Shown piece by piece: positions 13,801 through 26,402 of a stretch of DNA of 64,000 nt. The translations under genes and the position numbers were made by a program. How positions within the stretch are numbered: the first letter of the stretch is position 1; each line of letters opens with the position of its first letter. Below the pieces are notes generated by a model. That model saw only the letters and a list, made by a program, of their open reading frames with translations, ran no database searches and had not been told where the DNA came from. This stretch comes from Carallia brachiata (lineage: Eukaryota > Streptophyta > Magnoliopsida > Malpighiales > Rhizophoraceae): the NCBI GenBank assembly GCA_021464245.1, contig JADCRB010000034.1:1178001-1242000 (forward strand). The letters are read 5' to 3'.

Positions 13801-14530
13801 GAATGAAAAAGCTCATCGAGTCATTTAAGACATATGAACATGTCCTCTCTGAGGACTCCGTGATGGAACATTTCAGAAGCATAATTAACAAGGTATGAAC
13901 TTTCTGCTGTGTTTCATCTCATTTGTACGACAATTGCGGGCGCTTTCTGTTCTCACTTTTCTCAAACAGGGAAAGAAGTTCGCAAAACCGGAGTTCAAAT
14001 TGACCATTGAGGAGTTTGAGGAGAAGCTTAACCAGTACCACACGGAAAGGAAAGAGCAAGAAGCGACTGCCAGAAACGCCCAGATTCATCAGCAGAAAAT
14101 GGAACGTTTTGTTACAGCTAGAAATGAAGGTGAAAAAGCCGGAGAAAGTGACAGCGAAGTCATTGATCCGCACATCGACGCAGCGAGTAGTGAATCTACA
14201 GTTGTATCAGAAAAGTCGAGCTTGGACGAGTCAGATGAAGATTCGGGTGTTTCAGGAGAGTTGTCGGAACGGAGTTCGGAGGAATCCAAGACCAAGCTCC
14301 CAAAAGTTCTCTGCAAGGTAATGCAAGTTTTACGCTTCATCTTTCCAAAACTTAAAGTTAAATTTCCAAGTACAAATTCTACAATCCGCCGGCATCTACA
14401 GGGGACTCCAAATCAAGAACAAAGACAAGCAACAAGAAAGATCGAAAGAGCAACATTCCCACGTCCGCCAGAGTATCCAGCAGAGCCGGGTCAAGGCAAA
14501 AGTAGCACTTCTTCATTGTATATCATCTGA
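7809..14530 (+). CDS. CAP-D2: Condensin complex subunit 1 (CAP-D2), 15 exons
   Basis: HEAT-repeat subunit of condensin I, which compacts mitotic chromosomes in the nucleus. Exons: 7809-7941, 8656-8977, 9140-9300, 9398-10581, 10722-10913, 11662-12323, 12417-12593, 12693-12760, 12851-13073, 13153-13252, 13371-13486, 13576-13633, 13741-13892, 13970-14317 and 14402 to the end. All junctions except the last join in phase on GT..AG introns. About 1,335-1,340 residues, as expected for plants. The N-terminal block contains SLRPSELEEFVK and SLVRSF. The C-terminal Cnd1 HEAT block at about residues 980-1045 includes LGDLAVRFPNLLEPWTENMY and SVRKNAVLVLSHLILNDMMK. The tail is Ser/Asp/Glu-rich. Frame breaks lie at 8916-8919, about 9485-9515, about 9641, 9766-9771, about 11775 and possibly 14401. 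All sit in well-conserved exons, so I take them as consensus errors. The last exon reads either to 14530 (no correction) or to TAG at 14503-14505 (one extra G), and the second gives the more family-like basic tail. Confidence 0.93.
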
Positions 14531-14994
14531 AAACCAATTTGGTTATGCAAGCAGTTGCAAGTCCGAAGCACCAACTTTTTAAAGATTTCAAGGATTTCTG
14601 AGAAGCTGAAGGCATAGGCGAGTTCAAGATCTAACCATGCCAGCAGTTTCCTTTTGTTGTAGCCAAAATATTCATTTACACTGGGGATGCACAACTCCAG
14701 AAATTTAGGATTCGAATCATTGTAGAATAGCACTAAGGCTGTATTTGTGTCTGTTTGGGTCTTCCCTTGGATCCATTGACCTGCAAACTTATGCCTTGGA
14801 GTCCTGGCCATCGACTTAACAATGGATGCATAGGCTTCACAGCAAACCAAATCTGAATCCAGATTTGTCTTGTTCCGTTCAGATCTTTCGTAAAGATATT
14901 TATTTTACAAGTTGACAACCGTCAATCTTAATTGAATGTCTGCTGATATTATGGGAATATATGGAGAAAAAAAAAACACGAGTTCCCATCAGCT
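14531..14994. other. Convergent 3' regions of CAP-D2 and TFCB
   Basis: About 460 bp lie between two genes that point at each other, so both 3' untranslated regions and both polyadenylation sites must lie here. A minus-strand frame at 14491-14850 is open for 119 codons but resembles nothing I know and overlaps the expected untranslated regions. Confidence 0.6.
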
Positions 14995-17051
14995 TTATAT
15001 TTCTTCTTCCTCGAAAGGATCTCTTTCTGGATAGTCACCAACCTGAAAAAGGACAAGATTGTAATTCAGATCTGCAAGGAAATAGCTAGACGAGCTTAAA
15101 TTCTATAGATTAATTAACATGTTTGAAACTCCATTTGCTTTTATGGATTCCCCATCAGCATCTAAAAAAATCTTATTGACCAAGCGTAAATCTCTAACAA
15201 CATAAAGGCTTTGAAGCTAGTCAACACTTTAGTTCATATGTTGTAGGCTTACCAAACCCTAGCCCGTGTGATTGAGGACTACGGCCAATCATTGATCCCT
15301 ATGGAAAATGTATGTTTCCCCCTCCCTCGCATGAGTAGAACATTCTAAAATGCCCTAACTGCTAATTAAATCACCAAGTGCCAGTGATGAATACCACTCT
15401 ATACAAACCTTTACTTTGTCTGGCCTAATCATTCCACCGTGAAGTGCAGGGCATTCAAAATAGCGGATTCCTTTTACCCTGAAACATCAACAATAAAGAA
15501 AACAAATAAGGAACATACAAATTTTCTGATGTGCCAAAAAATAAATTAATTAAAAACATCTAAAGCAATAAGCTTTTTGAACATACAAAGAAAATTGTGA
15601 GGATGCCTAATGGAACACACAAGCAACTGGTAGGCAGCAAAATCATGGGGATAAGAGGCACAACTTTAGAAAGTATACTGTTTGAAGTTTATAGAGGAGG
15701 CAGCTAGAAATAAGAGACAGACTACGGATTATATTTTTCTTTGTGTTTACTAGGTTGCAATGAAAATGCAGTTTGATTAATTTGACAACTGCTTATTGAA
15801 GCCAGCAAAGGCCTACAAAATTTATGCACTGTAAATAAAGCAGCAGAGAAAGATAGAAAGAGATAACTCTACATACATGCCATCATGCTTTCCCAATGGT
15901 TCATCAAATTGAACTCCAACCCAAAAACCTGGTGCAAGAGATTCGGCCAGACCAACATATTTGACCACACCTCTTTTTGCCCCTGGTTCAACTTCACATC
16001 TATCTCCCACCTAGTTATTTCAGAAGCAGGGATAAAATAAAAAAGGAAAATGTGGCATAAGAAAGCTAGAACAAAAGGAAGCATGGATGAAAGAATTACA
16101 CACAAATTTGTCACTTCTCTCACGCCCAATATCACATAATCCATAATGCCATTATATGCGCAGATAACATTATTGAAAGAACTTAAGCATGAAACATATA
16201 CTCAATAGTGTTTATGCATCAACTATTAAAGGGTTAGATCTAAAAAGATAATATGCATATTGAATAATCAATCAGAGATAATCAATCAGAGGGACTACAG
16301 ATCAGACATGATAATCACTACTAGGAATCACCAAACATATGACAAAGGGAAGGCTTCACCCTTTGGTGATGCAACAAAAGGAGAATAAATAAGTAACTCT
16401 TATGGAGTAAAATTATCTTTAGACCTACATAGGGTTCATCGTCTCCATTACATCTGACAATTAACTGTACTTTTGATACTTCTTAAAGTCACTTCATTCT
16501 TCAAAAGAAAAAAGTCACTTTAAACATAGCACTCATAGAATTAAAACAAAGTTGCCATTGCAAGGTCCCTTTGTTACTATAGTGCAACAACAACGAAGCC
16601 TTAATCCCAAATTTAATATTGGGGTAGGCTACCCTTTGGCACTATAGTGAAGAACTTTTTTAGTTTTTTTTGGGTACAGAGAGGATAATTGCAACTTAAC
16701 TGCAACTTAACCATAAATTTCTTCCCAATTTGGAGAAATAATAAATTGGACCAACGGAGCCTATGATTCACATTCTTTGGATGAAGAGTTATTTGACATC
16801 TCAGAAACTTCAGATTCAGATTTCTTGTTACAGTTTTCCTTGTACATTTATGACTTCTCTACTCTCCAAATCATTCCCAACAGCAGCAAAGACCAACAAA
16901 CTGGGGCAAAAAGAGTTAACGTACCTTGACGTTTGCACACAGGTATTTCATATAGTCATTTGTTATCTGTAAATGCAAATGAATCAAACAAAAGCAAATA
17001 GCCACTCATTCTCCAGCAGAAACAAATGGGTGGATGGTTTTTTTCTTTTTT

Positions 17052-17088
<37 letters not shown>

Positions 17089-18775
17089 ACGGTGGGGAGA
17101 GGTAGTTGGAGAGGAGAAAGAAAAAGAAAAAAAAACTACTTTTATCAAAATATCTTGCGTCAATGCTTTTAATGAAGCAGCCTTAATTGATATAGCCCCC
17201 AACCCTAGTATCACGTTTATATCATTGGAAAACTTAAAACAATCAGAAAATAAAGGGAAATACAGATGAACAAGCCCACCCCAACAGCACCTTGAAGCAA
17301 AAAGTAAATTAAAATGAAACAAAAGAAGATGCTTACCTTAGGTTCAAAGGCTGATGGATTCTGCGCGGCCAACTTTTCCTTAAATTTTCGGAAAGTGCCT
17401 GAAAAAATATTTATTTTGCAATAAATCAAAGCTAAATGTCTTTTTTGTCACAGCAAAGTTACTAGAAGCATAGCAGTTGAACAAAAGCAAAACCTTCTTA
17501 CACCCATGAAATAATGCTTAAAACAATATGTTGCTGTACTTCATAATAAAACCAGACCCAGTTATTCCCCAAATTAAGTAATTTGAAAAACAAACAGAGG
17601 GAAATGTGCTAGTATTGCCCTAATAGGAACTGGCTTGAGCTATATTTAGGTAAGAAACAAACCACTTAACCTATCCAAACAGATAAGTTCAGTGCTAAGG
17701 TAATCAATATCGATACCAGTCGTTTGTTCACTTTGAACGCAACAATTTTGATATTTTCCACAATGCCATCAAAAATACTAGAGCAAATTTTATTTTACCT
17801 TCTAAAGGTCTAAAAACAAGTTTTTCAAACTTTCCAACTCAGTTTTGTTTCAATAACCAATGCTTAAATCCATCAACAAAAACAAACACTATCTGGTAAA
17901 AAGCTCGATTCAGTAACATTGCAAAGAAGAACGAACAAAAAAAATCAAATTTTGACATGATTAAGCTTTCTCTAGAAATTACCGTCACGTTTATCATAAG
18001 CTTCTTCTGAAATGGTGTATTTCTCCACCAAAGAAGTGTCCTCAAGCCAACCACCAGATGTTACGGATGATGGGTCAACATCAATTATATGCAACCGAAA
18101 CCTTTATAACAGAGAAAAACAGCATAAGCCAAAAAATTTACTGAAATCACACTTAAATGGCAAACAGGCAGCAAAGTACCCGACTTTTTGAACAATGTTT
18201 CACGTGAACTTTTACCCCAAAAGAACAAAAAAAAGTTAAAATCTTTGCCTTGAAAAACTTATTGAAAAAGGGCAATCAGAATGCTGCATTAATTACCTAG
18301 CAGCCACTCAAGCATCAGAGAAAAAATCCCACAAAAATAAAAGAAACCCAGAAAAATAAAAATAATTAAAAAATGAAAAAAAGAGAAACAGACCCATCAA
18401 GAGGAGAATAGAAGCCAAGGGGTCTGGAATCATCGATCAAATCGGCGACTTTATTGTTAGTATCATCAAAAAGCTCCAACCGCATCGAGCTCACTGAAGT
18501 CCCACATTTCTTCCATAGCTTCTCTTTCACTGATTCCACTGTTGACTACAATTTTTACATAAATATTATTTACCCAAAAATAGAAAACAATGAATGCATA
18601 AAAATTAAATTCACAAAAAAAAAAAAGAAAAGAAAATAAAAAGAAACGGTCTTGAAGTTGGGGTGGGGTTTACCTGAAGAGAGAAGCGAATGTCGGCGGA
18701 GAAGTTCTTGAGATTGGAGTGGCTGACTCGCAAGAGCACCGACTCGTCGGCTTCGATCTGCAGCCGAGATGCCAT
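14995..18775 (-). CDS. TFCB: Tubulin-folding cofactor B (UBL + CAP-Gly), 8 exons
   Basis: Cytosolic chaperone that works with cofactor E to fold and recycle alpha-tubulin. Exons in transcript order: 18775-18674, 18545-18394, 18101-17983, 17398-17337, 16966-16925, 16010-15877, 15478-15409 and 15042-14995. They sum to 729 nt, that is 242 residues plus stop, with no frame break. Residues 1-90 form the ubiquitin-like domain ([28 protein letters not shown]). Residues 160-230 form the CAP-Gly domain with [36 protein letters not shown] and the acidic end DPFEEEEI, which resembles the EEY-type tail that CAP-Gly domains bind. The fifth exon is a 42-nt micro-exon ([14 protein letters not shown]) flanked by ACAG and GTACGT. 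It restores the length and sequence expected from Arabidopsis (KENYMEDLCANIK). It is in phase, so skipping it would remove 14 residues only. Confidence 0.95.
17054..17086. repeat. 33-bp G homopolymer in a TFCB intron
   Basis: A run of 33 G follows a T-rich run. In the TFCB transcript this is poly-C, about 90 nt upstream of the micro-exon acceptor. Length is uncertain in any assembly. Confidence 0.9.
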
Positions 18776-19440
18776 CTCCTTTCTTCAACCCTTCTTCTTT
18801 TTTTTTTTTTTTCTGGTTTGCTTTTCTTTTTCGCTCTCTTTTCTATAATTTCCCTTTTTCTTTTTCTTGATCAGAGGAGAAAAGAATTGAGATTTTCTTT
18901 GTCTCTCTCTTTTTTTTATTTTTATTTTGGCAAATGAGCTTTTTTATTTATAGGAGTGGGAAACAAAGTAAACAAATGCTAAAAGGAAGTAAAGGGTAAA
19001 ATGGGAAACAAAACATAAACACAGCTGTTTTTGCAGATCTATAGATTATCATTCGATTTTTTTAATGATTAAAATATATTATTTTTTATTGTTCAAAAAA
19101 CTAACCGCCCGAGTCCCCATCAGTTCATGTCTTTATGATAGATTTTGTTTTTTTTACTCCTGGACTCCTCTTGGTTTGTGATGGATTGTTTTCTGTTTTT
19201 TTTTTTTTTTTTGGGTAAAGATCGCAATTTTATTATGCAGAGAGAGTGAGACTGACAGGGGTTTAATTGCTCGACTTATGTCAGATTCTCAACTTGTGAT
19301 CGATTGCTCGCTACATTTATAACTTATAAGATTAGAAATTGCTTTTTTTTTCTTTTTGGTAACAAAGGTTGAACAAAAGAAAAATAGGGCAACAAAAATA
19401 AATACGGGTCTCAGCATTGAGACAGAGATGCTTAGATCGG
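18776..19440. promoter_or_regulatory. TFCB upstream region
   Basis: Pyrimidine-rich on the plus strand and therefore GA-rich in the TFCB leader. It must hold the TFCB promoter, but no clear TATA box or named site stands out. Confidence 0.35.
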
Positions 19441-19451
19441 ATCCCTACCTG

Positions 19452-19828
19452 TGTTTGGATTATAAGAATTTTAAGAGAAAGAAAGTAGTGAGAAAGAAAA
19501 TAATTAAAAAAAATTATAAAAAAATAATTAAAAAGTAAAATTTTGTATTTAAATTATAAAAAAATCACAGAAAGAAATATATATATTAAAAATATAAAAA
19601 TATCTTTAAATAATTAGTTGAATATTTTTTTCACTTTTAATTGGGGTCGTTTTAGTCATTTTGCTTCATACTTTTTAAAAAGTTTTTCAATTGGTTCTAT
19701 CTCTACTCCTGACACTGCAGCTTTTATCCTTTCTAATCCGTTGCTAATGCTTCCCAATCAACGGAAAATGCCTTGAAATGTGAGATTTCTTTCTAACTCC
19801 TTTCTCATGCATTAACCAAACAGACTAT
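19452..19828. mobile_element. MITE-like element with TGTTTGG termini
   Basis: The left end reads 'tgtgtttggattataagaat'. The right end reads 'catgcattaaccaaacag', whose complement begins CTGTTTGGTTAATGCATG. Purine-rich left and pyrimidine-rich right subterminal parts (gagaaagaaag versus ctttctaactcctttctc) also face each other as an imperfect inverted repeat. No coding capacity. Confidence 0.5.
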
Positions 19829-19997
19829 TAAATATGAAGGCTATATTAAAACTCTGCACCGTCTTCCCTTCACCTACAGGTCTAAGTAGTTGCCTGAGTA
19901 CCCAGTCCAGGAAGCTGGCTGAGTCTCAAGCTCGTGCCATTACCTTTTCTCAATAAATGATTAACAACCGCAAATAACTACTTATCCGTTTCTTATG

Positions 19998-20256
19998 GTG
20001 CGTTTGTTGAAAGAATTTGATAAGAATAAAAAATAATTAAAAACATTTTAATTAAAAAATAATAATATTATTATTATTTTTTCATAATTTTTTTTATAAT
20101 TTTTTCGTCAATTCAAATAATAAATTTTTACTTTTTTCTCACAAATTACAATTCATTTTCTTTCTTATCATTCTTTTTCAACCTTTCTCATTAATTCAAA
20201 TAATTTTTTTTTCACATTTTTTTCTACAACTTTCTAACAATTCAAACACAGTATAT
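19998..20256. mobile_element. Second MITE-like element, AT-rich
   Basis: The left end 'tgcgtttgttgaaagaattt' and the complement of the right end (CTGTGTTTGAATTGTTAGAA) form an imperfect inverted repeat around an AT-rich core. Termini resemble those of the elements at 19452 and 55072. The element is under 300 bp with no frame. Confidence 0.45.
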
Positions 20257-21440
20257 TGTAAGCCCAACGAATCAGCAAGCAACCGAGACGGAATCTCAAG
20301 TAGAGGAAACCCCGAAGTTTTTAGTTATCATCAGCCCCGACACTGAGATCTGCTAAAAAGTCTGCACAAAAGGAGAAACTGCCAAGTTTAAGATTGTGTT
20401 CGTAAGTGAAAATAAAATACATTGATCATGAGCAAAGATTTAGTCTACACTAGTAATTTGCAAGATTAATCCAATCAAAGTTACATGTAAGTCTCTAAGT
20501 TGACATCTTTGCAATGAATGTTTAATTATTGGCTTTAGTCTATGTCTACCCTATAAATAACGTACCCCACATTTTGAAAAAAAAAAATTAATTGAGTTGT
20601 GGCGATCCCTTTTCTTAATATGGTTGTATGCTTTCATTTGAACCAATCTCGAATTCAAATTTTAGACAAGGTTAATGAAATAAAAATAAAAATAATTTAT
20701 ATCATATTATAAGACATATAAATATGTTGACTAATGGTCAATTCATGTAATAGATCATATAATCTAATGATTTGTAATAGAACAATAACTAAAATAATTA
20801 GACCAATCAGTCTTTCATTTTGAAATTATGTTGAATTAATTTTTAGGTGAAATAAATTCAATATATATATATTATTATATTTTATTTTATCACTTATGAT
20901 AGTATTAACAAACATGAATTAAAAAAAGGAAAAGAAAGTAAACTTTTACGTCTTCCATAATTTATTTGATGGTTTTGATAGTTGGCGTAGAAGTTCATTT
21001 ATGCAAAAGAGACATAATTATTTTTTATATTTTTTTATATTTGTTATATATTAATCTTAATAACATTGTATATTATAAGTAAAAAAATACAATAATTTAT
21101 AAAATATACAACTAAATTTAATATATAACAGAAATATATAAATAATACATACAAAAACTAATCGCATTACTTACGTGTCTTTGTACCTCAATCCATCCAT
21201 CTATTATTTTCTTTTATTTAATTAACAAAGTAAAAACAAAAAAAGATATGACCTTGACTAATCTTTGACCTTTGACCCAGGAGCGAAACAGCCCAAAAAA
21301 AAACCGCAACTACGGCTGCGGATGCCGAAAGTACACGAGTCCCAATCAATCGCCCACAACGAGGGGCGTCCGATCTTTACAGTGGGTCCCACTCTCTCCA
21401 AGTAGCAATCCACGTGTCGGTATCCGAATCTTCACACGCA
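20257..21440. other. Intergenic AT-rich DNA ending in a promoter region
   Basis: Mostly AT-rich. The last 200 bp become GC-richer and contain a perfect 11-bp palindrome GTGGGTCCCAC at 21382-21392, the consensus of TCP transcription factors, about 190 bp before the inferred leader donor of the next gene. Confidence 0.5.
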
Positions 21441-21571
21441 ATTTCTCGTACAATTTACTCATCCACCAACGCAAAAAAGCAGCGCAACAAACACGAACGA
21501 TCTCTCTTTCTTCTCTTCTCCCTTTGATCCGCAGAAAAATCTTTCAAAATTCAACTGAAAGTATAAGTAAG

Positions 21572-22162
21572 GTAAAAGATTATTATTAATATATATATAA
21601 AAATTCCAATTATCCATTTATTTTCTGCAAATTCTCTTTTTTTTTTTAATTTCTTGTTTTTTTTTTTTTAACTTTGTAGATTGCTTGTGTATTCGAATCA
21701 ATCTTGCTTTGATTTCCTTGTTCAGCGTCCTAATAATATTCATCATAATAATTGATATTTTTTTTAATTATTATTATTTTTTTTAATGTGCATCTGTTGC
21801 TCTTTTTTTCGATCTTATGTGGTTTCTTGGCGATTACTTCTAGGGTTTTGGTTTCTTTGTAAATTTTCGGGTTCCGTCCGGGGTGTCCGTTTCGTAATTA
21901 TGAGTCTTTGCTGTGTCCGTTCTGTTTGGTTCCTGAGAAAATTGAGGGGGCGAAAGAGTGTGGAGATGATGGGGAAGTGATCTGTGAATTGTTGTTTTTT
22001 CTCGGAAAAGCTCAAAACTTTTTATTTTCCCTCTGTTTGGAACCTTTTGGGTTTTTTTTTAATTTTATTTTGGTCAATATACTTGAAATTTAATGGTTTG
22101 TTGCTAGAATTTGATTTAAAGATTAGATTTTTTTTCCCTTTTTTTCCCCCCTCATTTAGCAG
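21572..22162 (+). other. Predicted intron in the 5' leader of the TIGR01589-domain gene
   Basis: A donor AAG|GTAAAAG at 21571/21572 and an acceptor TTTAGCAG at 22162, eight bases before the ATG, fit a leader intron of about 590 nt. The intron is T-rich throughout, as plant introns are. Leader introns of this size are common upstream of plant regulatory genes and often raise expression. Confidence 0.5.
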
Positions 22163-22170
22163 ATTAGAAT

Positions 22171-24697
22171 ATGTCAAGTGGACCTGTGAGAAGGGTATCG
22201 CCAAAAGATATACAAGTGGTAAGTTGTTAAGAGGCTTTGAATTTCGGTTGAATTTCGGTCGAATCTTGTATTCTCATTAACTATTTTTGCCTTGTTCGTT
22301 TCTGATTTCAAGGTGCAAAATCTTATCGAACGGTGTCTTCAGTTGTATATGAATCAGCGGGAAGTTGTGGAAACATTGTTGGCTCAGGCAAAGATAGAGC
22401 CAGGTTTTACTGAACTTGGTAACTGTCTATCCAAACGCGTATAAGATCATTACCTTTGAACGAATTGGTGATTTTCCAATTTTGTTTTGAACCTCTCATA
22501 ATTGGTCTTGCACGACTGTGTTTTCTAGTATGGCAAAAGCTGGAAGAAGAAAATCGGGAGTTCTTCAAGGCTTATTATCTTAGGTTGATGGTAAAACAAC
22601 AGATAAATGAATTCAACAAGCTTCTTGAGCAGCAGGTGCGATTGATGCATCAGATAAATCCAACTGGAGTCTCTCCGATTTCTACTTCTAATGGTTCTCA
22701 TATTGCTTCAAGTAAGAATGCTTTTTATCAAGTATTGGGTTTTGGTTTTGGATATATATCATGGTCATTCTTTGCAATAGTGCAGGTGTCCACGTTTGCC
22801 TTTTCTAATTTTTATGAGTGGATTCTGCAATTGTTGTAATTTTTCAAGCAAACAGTTTGGTTTGATTGACAAATCATGGGAAAAGAGGAAGAATGCGGCC
22901 ATTTATATTATTTGAGTCTGCCCTTGTTTTCTGCAATGGAATTGTAAATGAATTTCGGTTTCTATACTAGGGTTCCATAAACCACAGCCCTGGCAGGTTT
23001 GTAACTACTTGAATTTCTCCCCTTCACTTGGTTAACCATTTTATTCCGCTTATTTTTTTGTCTTGTTTGGTTATTTTGTATGTGATACATGACGTTTTCT
23101 CATATTTTATGGTTCCAATTTTCTAATCCCACATGGTTGTGATAGTTGTTTATATCACATTTACTGCAGTATGGATTTACTCTAATTTTCTAATCCCGTA
23201 TAGAAGGAATGCTAAGATATGATATCATGATTTTTGCTTGAAATGCATGAAGAAGAATCATTTCTATCAGCTAAAAGATATATCTGTGGCAAACTTCCTT
23301 CACACGGCTTTAAAATGTTATTGCTTTCTTTTCTCTTTCTTTGGAATTGAATATTTTTGACACTGATTGTCTGGTTCTTGGAATTAAGTTGTCCTCTATT
23401 TTCTAACAAATATTAATGTCAGGAATGATGTGTTGGAATTTGTTGCTATACTGTTTGATTGCTTCTAGCGCACGTTGGTGTCCTTTTTAGATGTTATTTA
23501 TTGCATTTCGTGCCGTTCAATGAGCCATGCATGCTTTAGTTTTTTCCAAACATTGTCCTTTAGTTTCTCCATCTGCATTGTTGTAACTGGCCATGCATGC
23601 TTTCTTTGACTTCCATCATCTTGGCAACTGATTTCACTTGTTATTAGCAGTGCACCAAAATCCGGCATGCTATGCCCCTGAGCATGCAGGGGCCACTGAA
23701 GTCGGAGAACATGCACCACCATGTCATGGGTTCGAGCTTGTCTAATGCATTCACTAATGGTAGACCACCACTGGATCCATGCATGAATGCTGCCGTTGAA
23801 ATGTCCGCTCATGCCCCTAGAATCAATGCTTTACCAAACATGCTTTCAGCACAGAGCTCAAACATGGGTCTGATGCCAGGACTAAGCAGCCAAATCATCA
23901 GATCAGAAACTGGTTATGCATCCACTTCCCCCTATATGTTCGGTACTGACTTCAATGTTTTGGAAGCACGTCCATCAATTGCGGATTCATCTGTTGCATC
24001 TCTGACTGGCATGGTGTCAAACTCAGATCTTATGGCTGAGCCGCTAGATGCAGAAAATAATTATGGATATCTAAGTCAAATTCCTAGAAATTTCAGTTTC
24101 ACAGATCTGACAGCAGATTTTGCCCAGAGTTCAGGTTTCCCCCAATCCTCCTCTCCTCTCCCTGCACACCCCCCTCCCCCCGGGTGCATTTATTTCTCTG
24201 TCTCTCTGTTCTTGTGTGTGCCTGCTGTTGTGCAAGTGTGGCCATTTCAAGCCCAAAATTGGACATGTTTTTTGTTACCTTATCCACCCTCGTTTGTGTG
24301 CTTCCCTTGTTCTCGATCATCATTCTCCCAGTTTTTAGTCAGGTTGAAATTTGAGCCATTCATACATTGAACTCTAAGCTAAATCAGCTGTGCAATATAT
24401 AAGCTTTTGTGCATTATCAATCCAGCTAATTCTTTTGCTTTATCTATTCATATCTTTTGTTTAAAATTCCCAGATATATTGGATAACTATCCTAGATCGC
24501 CATTCCTAGCTACAGATGATGAAAGCTTCCTGGATTCTCATGAGAGAGAGCACCAAGGTTAATTTTTAATCCACTCCTTAATATTTTGGTACATTAGAAA
24601 GCAGGATGCTAATTTGATGCCATGGCTTATAGGAAATGGTAGAAGACTCGACACTGCATCAGAAGGCATGAGTTATGATGAGTTTGGAAGCGAATAG
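22171..24697 (+). CDS. Plant protein of unknown function with A_thal_3526 (TIGR01589) domain
   Basis: Exons: 22171-22218, 22313-22418, 22529-22711, 23651-24134, 24474-24557 and 24633-24697, all on GT..AG introns. They sum to 970 nt, which is one base over 323 codons. The extra base fits the G run at 23690-23693, where the frame passes from HQNPACYAPEHAG to PLKSENMHHHVMG. Corrected length is 322 residues. Residues 10-75 are the plant-only domain, with QNLIERCLQLYMNQREVVET and FTELVWQKLEEENREFFKAY. A short coiled-coil-like helix follows (QQINEFNKLLEQQVRLMHQ). The rest is Ser/Asn/Pro-rich and disordered, with YMFGTDFNVLEARPS, IPRNFSFTDLTADFAQSS and the C-terminal YDEFGSE. I remember this family as plant protein 1589, with no assigned function. 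The start agrees with the conserved MSSGPVRRVS. Confidence 0.88.
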
Positions 24698-26402
24698 CCG
24701 AGGTGTGTATTTTATCTGAGTCACAACTTTTTGAACTGGAAATGTGATCCACCCAATTTAATACCTAGCATTAGTATGTTGTAATTGTGCCGGCTTCATT
24801 ACTACTACGGTTATTTTTAAACACATTTCTATCTAACAAGCTAATGGAGTCAGCTCAGTCTTGGGTTTGACTAGAAGACCTGGAGCGCTCATAACTTTTC
24901 TTCTTGTTATTATGAGCTTTCGATCACATTTGAAAGATCTGGGAAGCCATATTGAAGTAGACCGGATGAATAAACTGAAGCTCCGTCTTTTATATTTGTC
25001 ATTTTGTTGTACTGGGTTCTGATTCTGATCAGAATTCTCTTTGCATGTGATTCATCTGATCATCTCTCATGCGCTTCTTGCCAATTTTTCTATTTAATTG
25101 ACCATAGGCCCTACCTGTCCCCTTCTTATTGCAGGTCCGACTGCATTCCCGTGGCTTTTGACAGCATTCTGTGAATAGCATTTTAGAATTGGAGATGCTC
25201 AAGGCATAGAGCTACTAGGGGATACTTACTGGCGTGTAAAAATTCACCGTCTACAGCATGTAATGTTGTTGGCAATATTGGTTGGGGGAGGAAGTTAGAA
25301 ATGAATGTAAGGGATCATTTTCTGCAATACTATAGATATCCGTGGAGGTGATTTTGCTGTTGAAGTTTGTTTCTGGAAACAAAGGTTTGCACTTTGCACT
25401 TTGGGGTTCGCTTCGAATAGCCGCCCTGCATCACTTAAAATTGTGCTTAAGCTTGACATATTTGGCTGTGCAAATTCATTGAGAACGAGAATTTTCAAGA
25501 CGAATAACCTGCATAAATGTACGCAAAAACTATCCAAATTGGGATTTCGGAGTAACTTCATTTGGAAATTAATTACTTTTTTATTCTCTATGATCTCCAT
25601 TCTGTTTTTATGAAAAGTTTAAAACTGATTTACTTTTGTTTTCTACAATGATCTGTTTCTATCTACCTGAAGTCCGTCTGTCAACTAAAATTCAAAGGTA
25701 AGATGACGTATAATTTTATATGGAATATAATGATAGCTACAAAATGACATGCGAACCATTATGTTGGAGCTGAAGTTAACGTGGGGATAATAACAGTAGT
25801 AGAAAAAAATGATAACAAATTCCATGCATGCAAACCACTATTATGCAGAGTGAAATACTATTTTGGGACAATTTCTCATCCGTCGTTAAAAAGGTTTTAA
25901 GGGATAGATAATATTATAGCTTTCTAAAATCAGATACTTGCAGAGTAAAGAATAGGCCTGTTGGAATCCAATTTCGATTGTTCTGTTAGAATTTCATTAT
26001 TCCACGTAGGATTCTAAAATTTTCATAATTAAGAGGTCGATCATCTTTGCAATGTTTCAGTTTTTAGTGTTTCAGTAGTGGAAGTTTTAATCTTTGGATC
26101 TTTCTGGTCTCTCAGTGCGATCAAAAGAAGAAGAGAGGTGGGGAAGACAAAACTGCGTCCTGGTAGAAACCTGAATTGCGAGTTGCGAATACAACAAATT
26201 GGATTGGAACATTTTTCATGTGAAGATGTATACATTAAACAAATCTATTTCTATATTCTGCCATGCAGAGACCGTATTTACCATTAAGAGTTAATAAGCC
26301 AAAAAAAGAGGAAAATTTACCCGGATTTCATCCAAAAAAAAAAAAAAAAGAAAGAAAGAAAAAAAACTTGAAAATTAATTGAAAACGATATCCCATGATC
26401 CA
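24698..26402. other. Convergent 3' regions; no further gene
   Basis: Contains the 3' untranslated region of the TIGR01589-domain gene and then AT-rich DNA up to the stop codon of the response-regulator gene on the other strand. A splice-like 'cag|gtccgactg' near 25133 suggests that the 3' untranslated region may itself be spliced. An A run at about 26334-26360 lies close to the end of the opposite gene. Confidence 0.45.

Noticed and set aside
7809..14530. CAP-D2 as a pseudogene
   Set aside because: All splice sites and phases are intact, and the lesions are only tiny indels in homopolymers or short repeats.
14491..14850. 119-codon open frame on the minus strand between CAP-D2 and TFCB
   Set aside because: It lies in the convergent 3' untranslated regions, has no recognisable domain and no promoter of its own.
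16973..17322. Frames with poly-Gly or poly-Pro across the G33 run
   Set aside because: They are translations of the homopolymer inside a TFCB intron.
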